NCBI GenBank assembly: GCA_034509425.1
Contig: JAVTVJ010011652.1
Span: 2,185,001-2,249,000 of the forward strand
DNA from: Eopsaltria australis
Taxonomy: Eukaryota > Chordata > Aves > Passeriformes > Petroicidae
Direction: 5' to 3'
Length of the DNA: 64,000 bases
How positions within the stretch are numbered: position 1 is the stretch's first letter; each line of letters begins with the position of its first letter. Positions 25,816 to 38,290 of this stretch are shown piece after piece. The notes beneath the pieces were generated by a model that was not told where the DNA came from, did no database searches, and worked only from the letters and a program-made list of their open reading frames with translations. Made by a program: the position numbers and the translations under genes.

Positions 25816-28255
25816 TCAAAAGGAAATTATTTTTTGCTTACTTGTAAGAAGAAAAGCAGGAAAAGAAAAAGATAAGGAAATACCTTATGCAATGGAAGGC
25901 CATGCAAGGAAAAGGTGTGTGCACCCCTCAGGCTTCTGTGAAAGGCACATCCACAACCATGAGTGTTACTGAAATGGCTCAAAGGAACACAAAGGGATTT
26001 GTACTACAAGAAGTCTGGAAACACGAGTATGTATATCATCTTTACCCAGAAAGAAAAACAGCAATTTTCAAGTCTATATAAAGGCAGAGAAAGTAAATTG
26101 AAACCTTTACACAATCAGGTTTTGCCTGTTCCATTTAAATTCTGACACTAAAAAGGGGGAATCAGATCCCTGAAAATGTTTCTGTACCTGTGCAGATCCT
26201 TATCTGTCCTATCCATGTTGGTACAATCCTCTGCTGAGCTTTACCTTCCTGTCACAAATCTCATTTTTTTCTCATGCATTTAGAGCAGCACCAATGTCAC
26301 TATGACATACAAAAAAGAAGAAAAATGTTAATGTAAATATGGGACTATGAAGCAGGAGACCTGGTTATTATTCCCTGCTCCTCTCGTGCCTCTCTGCCCC
26401 TCAGGCTTCAGGAAGATTGTACTTCTTGGTATCTGTGAAATCCCAGACAGAAAGAAACTAAAATATAAGCATAGAATTAATAATAAATGCCAGCCATCAT
26501 CTCCAGTGTATTTTATCACTATGTTCAGTTGGATGCTTTTTCCATGCTTGAATTATCGTGAGCAGACCCTTGTCATGTCCTCCATCAGCCAGCCTTTCCC
26601 CCTCCTCCACTGTATCCCTGCAACACCCCTGAAAAGGAGACAAAATTTAGTATAAAATTCATAATGGCCAAATTAACTGGCATTTCCAGGCTGCCTCAGC
26701 TGTCAGTGCCTGTGATGGCAGGGAATGTTTTGCCAGCACCACTTCCATGAAAAGATATATAATCATACATATAGCCAAGAATAGTGTGGGAGCTGCTTCC
26801 CAAAAAAATGCTGAAAGTCACTGGTGACACAGGAGTTATTAGAACATCATTTCTACCGTGTCAAATAAAAGAAATCATGAAAAAAAAAGAAAAAGTGCTT
26901 TCCTGGAAAGTAAATGTTATAAAGCTGTTTAATTAATAAGATGGCTTAGGGGATGCCATTAAGCACCTCTTTAGGATAATTTTAGTCTCAGCAGGGGTGT
27001 GGATAAATAGAAAGTAATTTTACCTTGTTCCAGATATAGCATCATTTTATTAAATCAGAAGGGACCAGTCTCTCCCAGTCATTGCATTTATTTGACTGCA
27101 CTATGAGGTAACAAATTCTCTCTCTGTTTTAAGCACTGCAGTAGCATTAAGAACATTATGACAAACAAAACAAAATCAAATGAAAAAAACCCCCAAGACC
27201 TAACCAATCAATAATAAATTAGGCCTGTACTGCCCACTTCCCCATTACACACTAAGAAATGTGAGCATTTGAGGCCAAACTTGAAGCTGAAGGGGACTGT
27301 TCATCTCTGAACAATTATATTTCTGACTACTCTGCTGCTCTTAGCCAAACCCAGATCAGTTCATTTTTATTTACATCCACAGCACACAAGAAAGGACACC
27401 ACAAAATCCAGTGATTCATGCCAACATGGTGTTTCCAGTGAAGAGCTCTAGCAGAGCTTCTTGTCTCCAAACACAATTTATATATGAAACACAGAGACAT
27501 ATCTCTGGTAATGCTTCCACAGTTGTGTTCCCAGCCTTTGCCGAGCAAGCAAGCTTGACATATTCCTGTTATTTCACAGATAACACCATATCTTTTAATA
27601 AATCCTACAGACTTTTCTTTTTTGAGCATTTCTTTAATATGCAGAAACTGAGACCACCCCTGATTTTCTCCCAGATTGCCTTTCTAGAAAGGAGAGCTAT
27701 TTTATATGAATTTGCATCAGTAACTGAAACAAGTAAACAAACACTATATAAAAGTTCAGCAACTGATTTTGACAGAAGTGAAATAGTGCAGCTGAAGTGC
27801 AGAGTAAATGAGATGGTACAACCCACCTGATCTCACACACAAGCTGACAAACAGATTTACAGGGCTTCAGATTTATGCATTCATTTTCTGATACTTAGAA
27901 GTTTAAATATTTAAATCTGGATTTACTTGTTATCCTAAGCAGCCTCCTGCAGGTTTACAGGCCTAAGTTCTTCAGATCTGTCTAATTCCAGTCTGTCTTT
28001 GCCTGACACACTGGAGTAGGTTTTAGCCAACACATTTGTTACTGAGCTGTTGCAGCACCTTCAGGCTATTCTGAAATCAAGTGTGTGTGGCTCATCCTGG
28101 GCAATGCTAAGGAATCTTTAGGGTCCAAACCTCAGTTTCCCCAAGGTTTTTTGGTATGCAAATTAAAACATGAATTGAGAAATATGTCCTGTAGCACCAA
28201 GGATTTGGCATTTGCCTGTTCCCATTCCCAGAACCACAAGGAAGTGAAAGAGAAA

Positions 28256-28308
28256 AGTAAATAACAAATAAATAAATAAACAAACAACAACAAAAACACA
28301 ACAAAAAT
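28256..28308. repeat. (AAAT)n/(CAAA)n simple repeat
   Basis: AGTAAATAACAAATAAATAA followed by ATAAACAAACAACAACAAAA is an A-rich compound microsatellite grading from AAAT to CAAA/CAA units. Confidence 0.85.
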
Positions 28309-30924
28309 CCTCCCCACCTCTTAAAAAGGAATTAATTTATTTGATATCTCCAGCATATCAAAATTGGAATACAACAGTATAACAAACCATCTCAATATAT
28401 CAGGAAGAATAAACAGTGTATGAGATCATCTTAATAAAATACTCAGTGTAAGAGACAATGAAGTGATAAGAATTTTAGGAATTTTTCTATAACAACCAAA
28501 ATAAAAATAGGACAGAGATAAGAGCACAACCTAATAAACACTATTAGCATTATCTACAGCCCATGCCAGTCTTAGTTCCACTAAATGCTTTCTCTGCTCT
28601 CTTGCTATCAGGCACTTTTGTGGTACTGCTTGTGTTCCTTTCCCCACTGTAGTGTGAGTTTAATATAGAAGATAATATCAGTGTTCAAAGCCCTGCTGCT
28701 CTCTCTGAGGGTGCACCTGCTGTGATAGGATGCTGCTTTCCACTTCTCAAGGAAGACTCTTTGTCAGCCCATTCCCAGAATTTCCTCACTCATTCTCATT
28801 ACACCGAGATCACAGTGACAAAGTAGCCCCTGCTTACACTCACACATCTCTAGACTGATCCTGATCAAGAAACTCCTGCCTTGTTCCATCTCTTTGGACT
28901 GTGCACTGGTTTTCATTTTGATGCTGTACTTGTGTATTCGTAGACTTCATCGTGTCTCATGACATGACAACATCTGAGGGGAAAAAGGGGGAGGCTAATT
29001 CCACACCACACCCTAAAGAGCCTTAAAAGTGTCTCTATACACAATAAAAACTAATTTTTCATCCTGAAAGAATAGCTGCCTGCAAGCCCAGCCAAGCAAT
29101 ACAGCAGTCAAAGATGCTGTTGTCAAGCCTCTCCTTCACAGCAGCTTCGTTCTTCCAAAGCCTGAGTACCATTAAAAGAAACACTGAATTTTCACCTGAA
29201 CATGTGTCAGTCAGGCGTTTCTTTTCTTAGACTCAAATATATTTTGATCACATATCACCACAGTGCTGGTTACCAGCAGGGTTACTGGGGTAGCTTCTTT
29301 GTATTGGAGGGAAATGGCAGCTGAGGAAATGAAGATATGATGTAGGAAACTATAAATTATTTTAGCATCATTTTAAAATTCTTGCTCTGGCAATTATTAC
29401 AAAACAAATCTGGGAGTTTCTTTTCCTTCTTTCTCCCTTTATTCTGCAAGACAGCACAGTCTGTGACAGAATCTGAGCTCTCTAAACATCACATTACCAA
29501 AACTCAGCACCTGCCTCCCCAAGCACAAAGCTTTGATTTTGACAGTTTCATGAGATGCAAAGCTTCTGCAGGCTGAGGATTGAACAGGGCTGCTGGGGCT
29601 CAGCCTGGGCTGCCTCACCTGCAGGAGAAATGCCCAAACACCCCCAAAGTCCATTCACCACCAGCCAGTCTTGACACCTGCTGGGGAGTTTTCCTCTTGC
29701 TACTGCAATTCTAAACCTATTTGCAAAGCCAAAGACTTTTAATCATTAAAAAATGTTTAATTTCCAGCCTAAGGGTACCTGGGGCAAGTGGCTGTACATC
29801 AGCACTCGAGCCAGAGCTGTGATCTGTTCTGCCTCCAGTACTTTCTGACATTCCCTGGCATTTACTCCTCTTCCCCACAATTCCTTCATGGCTATCAATA
29901 TTAACATTCCTCTGACTTGACTTCACTAAGATGGACAATCCAAGCTCTCAGGTTTTTATTTTCTGGGCCCAGGTTTTCTAAGCTGAAGACATATATCTAT
30001 GTCATGAATTTTTGAGGTGGAATCAATCCCAGTTTTCCAATGTAAAATCTTGCAGGCCAATTTACTGAAGTGTAACACTGTCTGCTGGATGTCTCCTTGA
30101 GCACTCAGGTTCAATAGAATTGAAGAAAAGCAATAACCTCCCCCTGACAAAAGAAATTAATGTTAAGCAAATATTCTTAACAATTTATGGAAACAACTCC
30201 TTGAAAATTAGCTTTAACACCAAGGGGAACCCAAAACCTTAGGGAGTTACTTTAAAAATATTAATGGAGGAAAGTACAGAATTTTAATGAATATATGCTA
30301 AATATCTTATGACTTGGAGCACTTAAGATGCAATTGATCTCACCACAGTGGTGACAAGTTAGGGAGCAGTGAGAACAGAGACTTATCATCAGATAAAAAA
30401 CTCAAAACAGAATTACATTCTTTGCTTGTCACCAAAGCACTAATGCTGAGAGGGTGTGGGAAGGCAATTTACATACAAAATTGGAGCCACATAGCTAATG
30501 CACTCTGATTTTTCACTTGAACTACATTTTACTGGCAGAAGGGCCTTTTTCTGTAGCCTGTTTAGCAAAAATGGGTGATTGTGTTCCTCATGCACTATCC
30601 CATTTTCTATAGCACCAGAGAATTACTTTGTGTTCTGATGAAAATTGTGAGGCAAATCTAATGAAAACTGGCCATCCCCTGTCTTCTCATCATTTCAAAG
30701 CCCCCAAAAATGCTATTTACAAAGTATGCAACTGGAAAGCTACACTGAATAATGTATAAAGAACACATTTCTTTGAATTTCATAGCCTTTTGATGGCAAA
30801 AACTTGACAGACTGAAGGATGTTATTCTGTCATGTAGCAAGCTAGATGAAGAGATGTGTAAAGTTTTCTTTCTTCCAAGCACATCCATCTTCTGCAAGTA
30901 GATACCTGGAAGTGCATTTATGAT

Positions 30925-31018
30925 ATTTTTTTTGTTGGTTTGGTGGGGGTTTGATGGGGTTTTTGTGGTTTTGGTGGTGGTGGTGGCTGTTTGCTCTTTT
31001 TGCTCTCTTTTTTAATAT
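30925..31018. repeat. GT/G-rich low-complexity tract
   Basis: A T-rich start runs into GTTGGTTTGGTGGGGG, GATGGGG, TTTTGTGG and (GGT)n, then a CT/T-rich tail. The plus strand is almost free of A and C for about 60 bases. The clustered G runs could form a two- or three-tier G-quadruplex. Confidence 0.8.
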
Positions 31019-34000
31019 ATACATTTGGTAGTCAATTCTGAAATCTTTTCCTGAATGTTAAACTAGAATCTTCCTCTCTGTCATGTGAAATCCTTTCCTT
31101 GATGACTCATAACTGACAGCACAGCTGGGTGATTTTCTAAATTCCAAGGAACTCTTCTGACTTCCCCTTGTGGATGCTCCATGGCAGCAACTCACCTGCA
31201 CCCCCTGGGTCCTGGGCCCTGTAGCAAAGGGATTTTCCAGGCCCAAAGGGCAAGGAACATCCTGAATGTGCTGGATCCAGCCTCTCACTGAGAGAAACAT
31301 GCAGCCAACAGGCACACAGAGGGACAAGGAATGTTTGTCCCAGCACAACGCCTGCACTGGGAGAACAACTTCACCTTCTCATGGATCAATTTTCCTCCTC
31401 GCCCTCTCCTTCTCAGGCACGAGGCAGGAAAATCTCTTCAGCAAGAGCAGGCATTACTGCACACTGCATTCCACAGTTCCAGGAAATTCCTCAACAGTTC
31501 CCTCTGTTAACAGGCATACTATTACCTGTGCTTTATTCCCACTGTAAAAATTCGTCACCGTACACCATCTGTTTTCCCTTTTAGTCAGCAGCCACTACAT
31601 AGCAGTGTGCTCAGAGCATCAGGGCATTCTGTCAGGGTGCAGATATATTTTTAGTGATCATTTTGACTTTCTCATTTGTAGAAAAGCAGATTTCTCCCTC
31701 TTCAAGGATGATTGTTATGTTGTGCTTTTTCTGAGAAAGCAGAATTATTAATTTAACCCCTGCAGCAGTCTCAGTTACAAAATGCACATTGCATATGAGA
31801 TATTTAATGTGCACAGCTGGTGTGACCATTTAAAAAAATTAGGAAGAAAATAGCTTCTTGGTTTTCAATTTCTTCCCCAAAAGAATTTGAAAAAGGCACA
31901 TTTTGTTCTGCTCTAATTAGTATGTGTGCCAGTGCATGACTTCCAAAGCAGGCAGATGCTTTGAATGAAGTGTAATGTAGATTTTCATTAATCTTCTTTG
32001 GCACAAGACTTTTCTTCTGCTATGTATATGCAGGAAGTAATGACTAGAAAAGATGAGCAATCACAGGCATTTCTAACCAACTTAAGCTGGCTTTTACAAA
32101 GGGCAAGACAGGGTCATAAAAGAATATGGTTACTTCAGTGTCTGACATCTCTCGGTTTCTGGTTTTTCATAATAATGAAGGGTTTGGGGTAATTCCTTTT
32201 TAATACAAAATATCAAATTCAGAGATGGGGGCTCTAAAGAAATTAAATATCAATGCACTGACAAATGCATGCATTTCAATCAGTTCTGGGACCAACACAA
32301 GAGAAAGCCACAGATACGTTTTCCTGACAGCAGGCAGAGAATTCAAAATTGCATTTCCTGAAACCACTTTTCTGTTTAAAAAGTAGTAAGGGGAGTTTTC
32401 CCATCTTGCTGGAAATGAAAGTCTATCAGTGAACAGTTTTAGAGTAAAGCTGGAATTACTTTCATCTTTTCCCACCTCATTTTAGGGATATTCTAGATTG
32501 CTTTAGATAAGGCTAAAGCAGAAAAAAGTTTGAAATAGACTGTGCATTTTCCTCTTATTAAGCAGCACAGCTGGGTTATTCTACCAAAGACAAAAATCCC
32601 ATGTTTGGAGACATCCATGTGCCACGATGAGAACTGATGGTGCTTCAGGCTCATTTGCCAGCAGCAAAAGCCATTCTCTTGTCAGGAGAAGACTGACATG
32701 AGGAGTGAAAGTCAAATACAAACAACTCTGAATTCAGAGATACTCTCTTAATTTTGAGCACATCCTGAGGGCATGAGTTTTCCACTCTTGTGTTCTCCCA
32801 TTGAGCATATTTTTTTTTAATCTGCAATTATTACCTTTTGCTTTTCTGCAGTCTCTTCCATGTCTTCTCTTTTTCTTTCCAAGCCAGCCACTGATTCCCT
32901 CTGCACTTCTTCCCCTCACGCGTGAGCTTTCCATCTTAGCGCTTCCCTGCACTTGTAAGAAGAGATTCAACAGATTGCTGATCTATACATGAGATTTGGG
33001 GATTAACTCCTGAATTGGAATAATGGGACTGGAAAGTTCATGCTCCCTCAGAGATGTTGACTTGGGCAAACACTGGTGCTCAGCTCTTTGATTTCCACTT
33101 TGAGAAGAGTCTTTCTCACAATCATGAGGTCAAAAATGTAGCTTCTTACCTGAAAGCTTCAGCTTTTTCTCCAGCAAGAAACAGGCCCCTAAACACACTC
33201 TGCTGGATGGTTCTGGGCTAAAGATAGCATGTTTGACAGCTATGCACAAGAGAAATTAAATTAAAGGGGAAAAAATGTTCCTATAATAACAAAATCATTA
33301 ATTACACAAATGGATTTCTATTTACAGTGCAAGTGAAATGATGACTTAAGAAGATTACAGAGCAACGTGCAATACAGAGCATTGCTTTCAGGAAGAGCAC
33401 GAGCCAAAAAAAGAATGAAAATTATATGCAATAATTTGAGATAATACACATGGGATACAAAAGCAAGTTCTAAAAATGGAAGGAGATGTAGCTCTTTCTG
33501 ACCCCTGTAGAAACAGGCAAAACCTTTAAGCAACGGCACAGGAGCATTAACATTTCCTGACAAAACATTAAAATAGCAAAAAGAGGGAAACTTGGATTTA
33601 ATCTGTTTTAAATATTACCTTCTACTAAAGCCACACAGAATAAAAACAAGACTTTTTCCCTGAAACAACAAGAGGCCTAAGTGGTGAATATTTCTAGGAA
33701 AAAGAAAGGAAAGTTGTTCTACTTGGGAAAGGCACCTGCTTTAGGATGCAGATTGTGATGGTAGAACTGGGCAAAATGCTAGGTTTCCTAGAAGTAGCAG
33801 GATTCACAGATTTGATAATATATATTTAATTTTCTCTTTGCAGACTAGAATCAGTTCAGCTTTCCTTTCTTTTTCTTTATTATTAGTTAATAAAGTACAC
33901 CTACTTCACTGAAGGAGTAAGGTCTCATTCTGCTCTCAGATTTGCAGCCTTCTGCATGGAACCACCTACTTGTGGCTGACAAACTCCCTGGGAACCCTTG

Positions 34001-36249
34001 TCTGAATGCACACTGCTCAGCTGTAAAACATAGCAAGGCTCCTCAGTCTCTGCTTTTTCTTCAGTGTGAAATTTTAGAGAAGAGGGAGAGGCAGGCTGAT
34101 AAAGGGAAGAGGAGTGGGAAGCTGTCTGGCCTCAGATCTCCTCTATTTCTCTGTTTGTTGGTCTAAACTCTTAAATAGATGACATCTCTCTACCTCTCCC
34201 CACTGGCAGTGCTGCTCGAGGAGCTGAAACATCACTGACTACCCAGAATTTATAAACACACTGCAAGGGGCATTTTGTGTTAACTCCACTGTTTTGTCAA
34301 CAGTTTCTGTAGCACACACTGAAGTTGGGCCTGATACCCGTGGTCTTTGTCAAATAAAGGATTGAAATTATAAAAAACAAAGGAAAAAAAAGCACTCAGA
34401 AGTTAAGGCCAAAGTGGAGCTTTTCTGGTTCATTCAAACAGTAAAAATGATCACATTGTACTTAGGTTTGCAGTGCAGTTTTGTCCCAGCTGCTGTGAAG
34501 CCTCGTTGGCATCTGGACACCCCGGCAGAGCCAAGGACAATTTTGATCTCTGCTATTAAATATTTTGTTTCAGGGTGTCCAGGGTGTTTTCTGTATAATT
34601 TTTCATTATGAAACATTGTGTTAATCCATTAGTGGTTCATTTTATTGTATATATCTGTATCTATTTATCTATTTGTGCAAAGCAATGATAAATCTGACCA
34701 TTACATCAGTTGACATTAAGTGTAGATACATAAATCAGCATAAAATCACCAGATTCAACCAAAATAAATCAACTACTCAAGCTCAGAGAATATATTTAAT
34801 ATCTGAAAAGAAAAAAAATCCTCTGCAGAAAGAAGAGTTCACAACCTCCTGTAGGTGCCTTCACTGAGACCAGTCTCTATTCAAAAAATTACTTTAGGTG
34901 ACCCTCATTTCATAACTTAGGCATTAAAAACATTTAAATACTGTTAATGACAGTAGATATATGAATGTCTACTTTAGCTTTAAACTTATTTATATAAACT
35001 ATTGATTCAGTAGATTATTCTGGAACAGAACACACTGAGACTGGGTTTCCCTTATTATGGATCTTACCACACTGAAAGTGATGTAACAAACTAAAGCAAC
35101 AACACAATCTGGTTTTTCTCGAGGTTTGAGCCTCCTGTACTGTAATATCTCATAAATAATTATAATAGTGAAAGGACATACATTACTTTGTATCTAAGTG
35201 GATGTGGTTATAAAGGGAAAATCTTGCTTTTAAGGCTGGCAATGTAACTGTGGAGTGGCTCAGATAAATTATATTTTTTAGCAAAAAAAAAAACCCAAAC
35301 ACCCCAAAACACTCTACAAATAACCTTTGTTTCATAAAGAAAATATTACATACAACCTTACAGGCAGGAGGGAGATTCATATGAGATAAAAACTCCAAGG
35401 CAGATAAGTCAAGAGAGAGGCAGCGGGGTAGGCAGGAAGCGATCCTGCCAGGCTGACAGCTCACTTCTTGCAGGAGTATTTTGAATTGTTTCACTTGTCA
35501 TTACCTTAAGGAAGTTTTCACTTCAATAGCATAAATATTAAATATCTTTAAAGATGAAAGTGCCAAAGAAACTGGGTGGAATTCTTTTTTTTTTTTCTTT
35601 TGTCTTCCATGTAAAAGCAGTAGTCATTAATAAGACTGGTCATGGGCTACAAAGAGATAAATAAACCTGCACAGTGTGACCTTAGAAACGATCAGCTGTG
35701 GATTTCATTAATGTAACTCTAAGCTGAGCTCTAAGAATTTTAGCTCTGACCCTTTGTAATGTCAAATATTTTGGTTATCAGGCCTCCTTAGAGTGCTCCA
35801 TGTATAAATACCTTTAATGTGCCAAGAAAAAGAGCCAGTCATAACTAAACAAACAATTAAGAGTAACCAAGCCACAACAACCAGAAAAAGCCTTCACATG
35901 CCATGTGTTCAGTTATCTGTATTTAAAACTCCATTAGGGAAAAATCTTTTAAAGACTCAACATAAGTTTCATTTTTAAAGTGATACTTAGACTATGCAGT
36001 AACATTCAGAGCAGCAAAGGGTGCCCACTTAAAGGGTGAAAGAGGGTAAATAAATATTCTCTGACATTTGCAGTATTTCAGGGCTTTTGCAACAAGTGGG
36101 AGATTGAGCACCCATACTCTATTTGAATGTTGTTTTCCACCTGAAAGCTGATAAAAGACTTAAAAGTGTTTCTCAGACTCCTAAAATGAAGCTGGGGCAG
36201 AACATAAAATAAACAGTAGATAAAATTGCTCTCCTGAGAAGAAGAAATG
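31019..36249. other. Intergenic, no gene recognised
   Basis: Includes a GC-richer patch (31140-31350) containing overlapping minus-strand chance frames of 69-99 codons. The rest is AT-rich. A TATC-like microsatellite remnant lies near 34646-34676. No repeat family was identified. Confidence 0.6.
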
Positions 36250-38290
36250 TATGACCCATTGGCTGAGCCCAGATGCTCCTGAGCAGGAGGATCCTTCCCT
36301 GCACACCTTGTGCAAGCTCAGCTCCTTTCTGCTGGGCTAAATCTGACAAAGGAGAGAATTCCTGAGAAGGGCTCTCCTGGTAAAAAACAGAGTGTGGAAA
36401 GCAAAGGACAGCAAAACAAATGGAGCTGCCAGCATCACAACTGGGCTCAGGGGTAAGGGAGCAGCGTGGAAGGAAATCCTTGTTCTGTGGCGGGTGGGGG
36501 CGGGGGGGGAAAGCCCAGAGAGAGCACGGGATGGCCTAAAGTTCAGCTTCAGTAGGGTCAGCTCCTACAGCTCAACCCACCTTCCCCAAAAACCCTGAGC
36601 ATCACTGCCTTAACTGCTGATCCTGCTGCCCCCAGTGGTGGAGGAGACTCTGTCTGGGGCAGGATTCAACCCAGCACAAGCAGGAGACCCCAGAAACACA
36701 TCAGGGACAGGTGAGACAGGAAATGCAGATTGGTGCTGGCATCAGAACCTCCAGAGCAGGAGGCAGAAAGGGTTCATTCCCCTGGCTGCCAGCCCCCACC
36801 TGAGAGTTGTTCCCCTGAGGAAAAGCCAAGCCTGCTTCGTGTCTGCCAGAAGGATGGCCCTGGTTTGAGGACAAGAGGGCTGAGAAAAGCCTCCCACCAG
36901 AAATCTGAGCACAGAGATTAAAGAAGGAGAGGAGCAGTCAGAAATCACACCCATCCCATGTGTGGGTAGCCTTGTTTCTGCAGTCAGATCAACCAGTAGA
37001 AACCCACTGATTTCAACAAAATCATGATTTTGCAAACACTGAGAATGAATAGAAATTTGTGCTGTAAAAATGTAAAAAAAATACAAAAATGCAAACTGAC
37101 AATTTTTATTTCTCAGAGGCAATAAAGTTATATTTCAAGCATAAAGAATGACAATTTATCAAAGCCCCAACCCCAGCTGGAGAATTCGTGACTTCTGGAA
37201 TACAAACAGTAAAATCCTTAATGAGACAAGCACCACAGCTAGAACTGCTGCTCCAGAAATACCCTGAGCAGCCACACTTACCCAATTAGTGATCTGGCAG
37301 GAAAGTGAGCACATACCCCCATTCAGCTCTACAGAAGAAAAATAAATATTTAATGTATGTAAACTCAGTCGCTGACTGATCATTAAACATTACCCTAAAG
37401 AAACAGGAATATCTTATATACTCACACACATTTTTTTGCAGCTTTTCACCACATCTCTGTGAAGATTAAAGAACTTTTGTAGGATTTAAATTAAGAGCTC
37501 CAAGTTTTCATGAAATAGCTTTGTGTGTTTATTGCCTACACTAGAGTACTGCAAATAATTATACCTAAAATATAATTTATGAGTGAGGAAAAGAAATTGC
37601 CTATGATGCTGAACACCTCTACATTTCCTGCAGGGTTTTCTGGGGAGCTGGGGAAAATATTCTTCTCTTTCTAAAGAGCAGCTTTGCTTTTCAGAGAAAA
37701 AGGAACATTTCACTTCCAGGGTCTCTGCCCCACACCTAAGGAAGGAGACACCATGGGCAGTGGTGGGTCAGGAAAGTGTGGAGTCAGGTCAGCCAGGGAT
37801 GGGCAACTCTCACCCAGCAAAGCAGTGGCCAGCTCAGAGGGGCTGGAGGAGCTGCCCCTTCCCCACTGGGTGTCAGCTTGAAGCTGCTGCACATCTCATT
37901 AAATGTTCCCCCAGCTCCTCAGAACTGCTGATCTGTGTGTCAGCTCTGCTCCTCAGGAAAGGAGCTGCTGCATCATTAGTGGCTTTCTGCTACAGCAAGG
38001 AAAAAAGACTGCAACACCCCTTCAGCACAGACATGACTCAAAATGCTGAAGTTTTCAGGACACCAGCTTTTCACATCAAGAATAAAAAATGTATTCCTGG
38101 TGAAACAATAAGAAGCATAAAGAAATGGCATCAGGAGATGAACACACTCCTGAGGCTGTATCTCACCAGTCACCTTCAGAGCCACCCTCCCTCCAGTTCT
38201 GCAGGACTACACGGCCATGAACATCCTCTGCCTGCAGATCCTGTCACACCAAAGCCTAAAACCCAACAATTTCATGTGAAATAGAGCTTG
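36250..38290. other. GC-richer island in AT-rich desert; function unknown
   Basis: Two sub-blocks (36250-36960 and 37640-38290) are visibly richer in G+C than the flanks but have few CpG dinucleotides, so this is not a typical CpG-island promoter. The block contains the G-run motif at 36492-36509 and the longest open frame in the window (37760-38284, plus, 174 codons). The predicted product is low-complexity and matches no family I know. Confidence 0.5.
36492..36509 (+). other. G-quadruplex-like / GC-box-like motif
   Basis: GGGTGGGGGCGGGGGGGG has G runs of 3, 5 and 8, enough for four stacked G-triplets, and includes a GGGGCGGGG box of the Sp1/KLF type. It stands alone, with no transcription start signal that I can identify. 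Confidence 0.7.

Larger units (their letters stand above)
22094..30924. other. Intergenic, AT-rich, no gene recognised
   Basis: Holds poly-A (25797-25815), an A/C simple repeat (28256-28308) and a plus-strand chance frame of 139 codons (27411-27830) without known motifs. No transposon was recognised. The low repeat content would fit ancient non-coding sequence, but conservation cannot be judged from one genome. Confidence 0.65.

Noticed and set aside
27411..27830. 139-codon plus-strand open frame
   Set aside because: Low-complexity, serine- and phenylalanine-rich product without motifs; surrounding sequence is ordinary AT-rich DNA.
28080..28160. CCTCAGTTTCC block typical of MIR cores
   Set aside because: Neighbouring MIR blocks are absent; a single 11-base match is uninformative.
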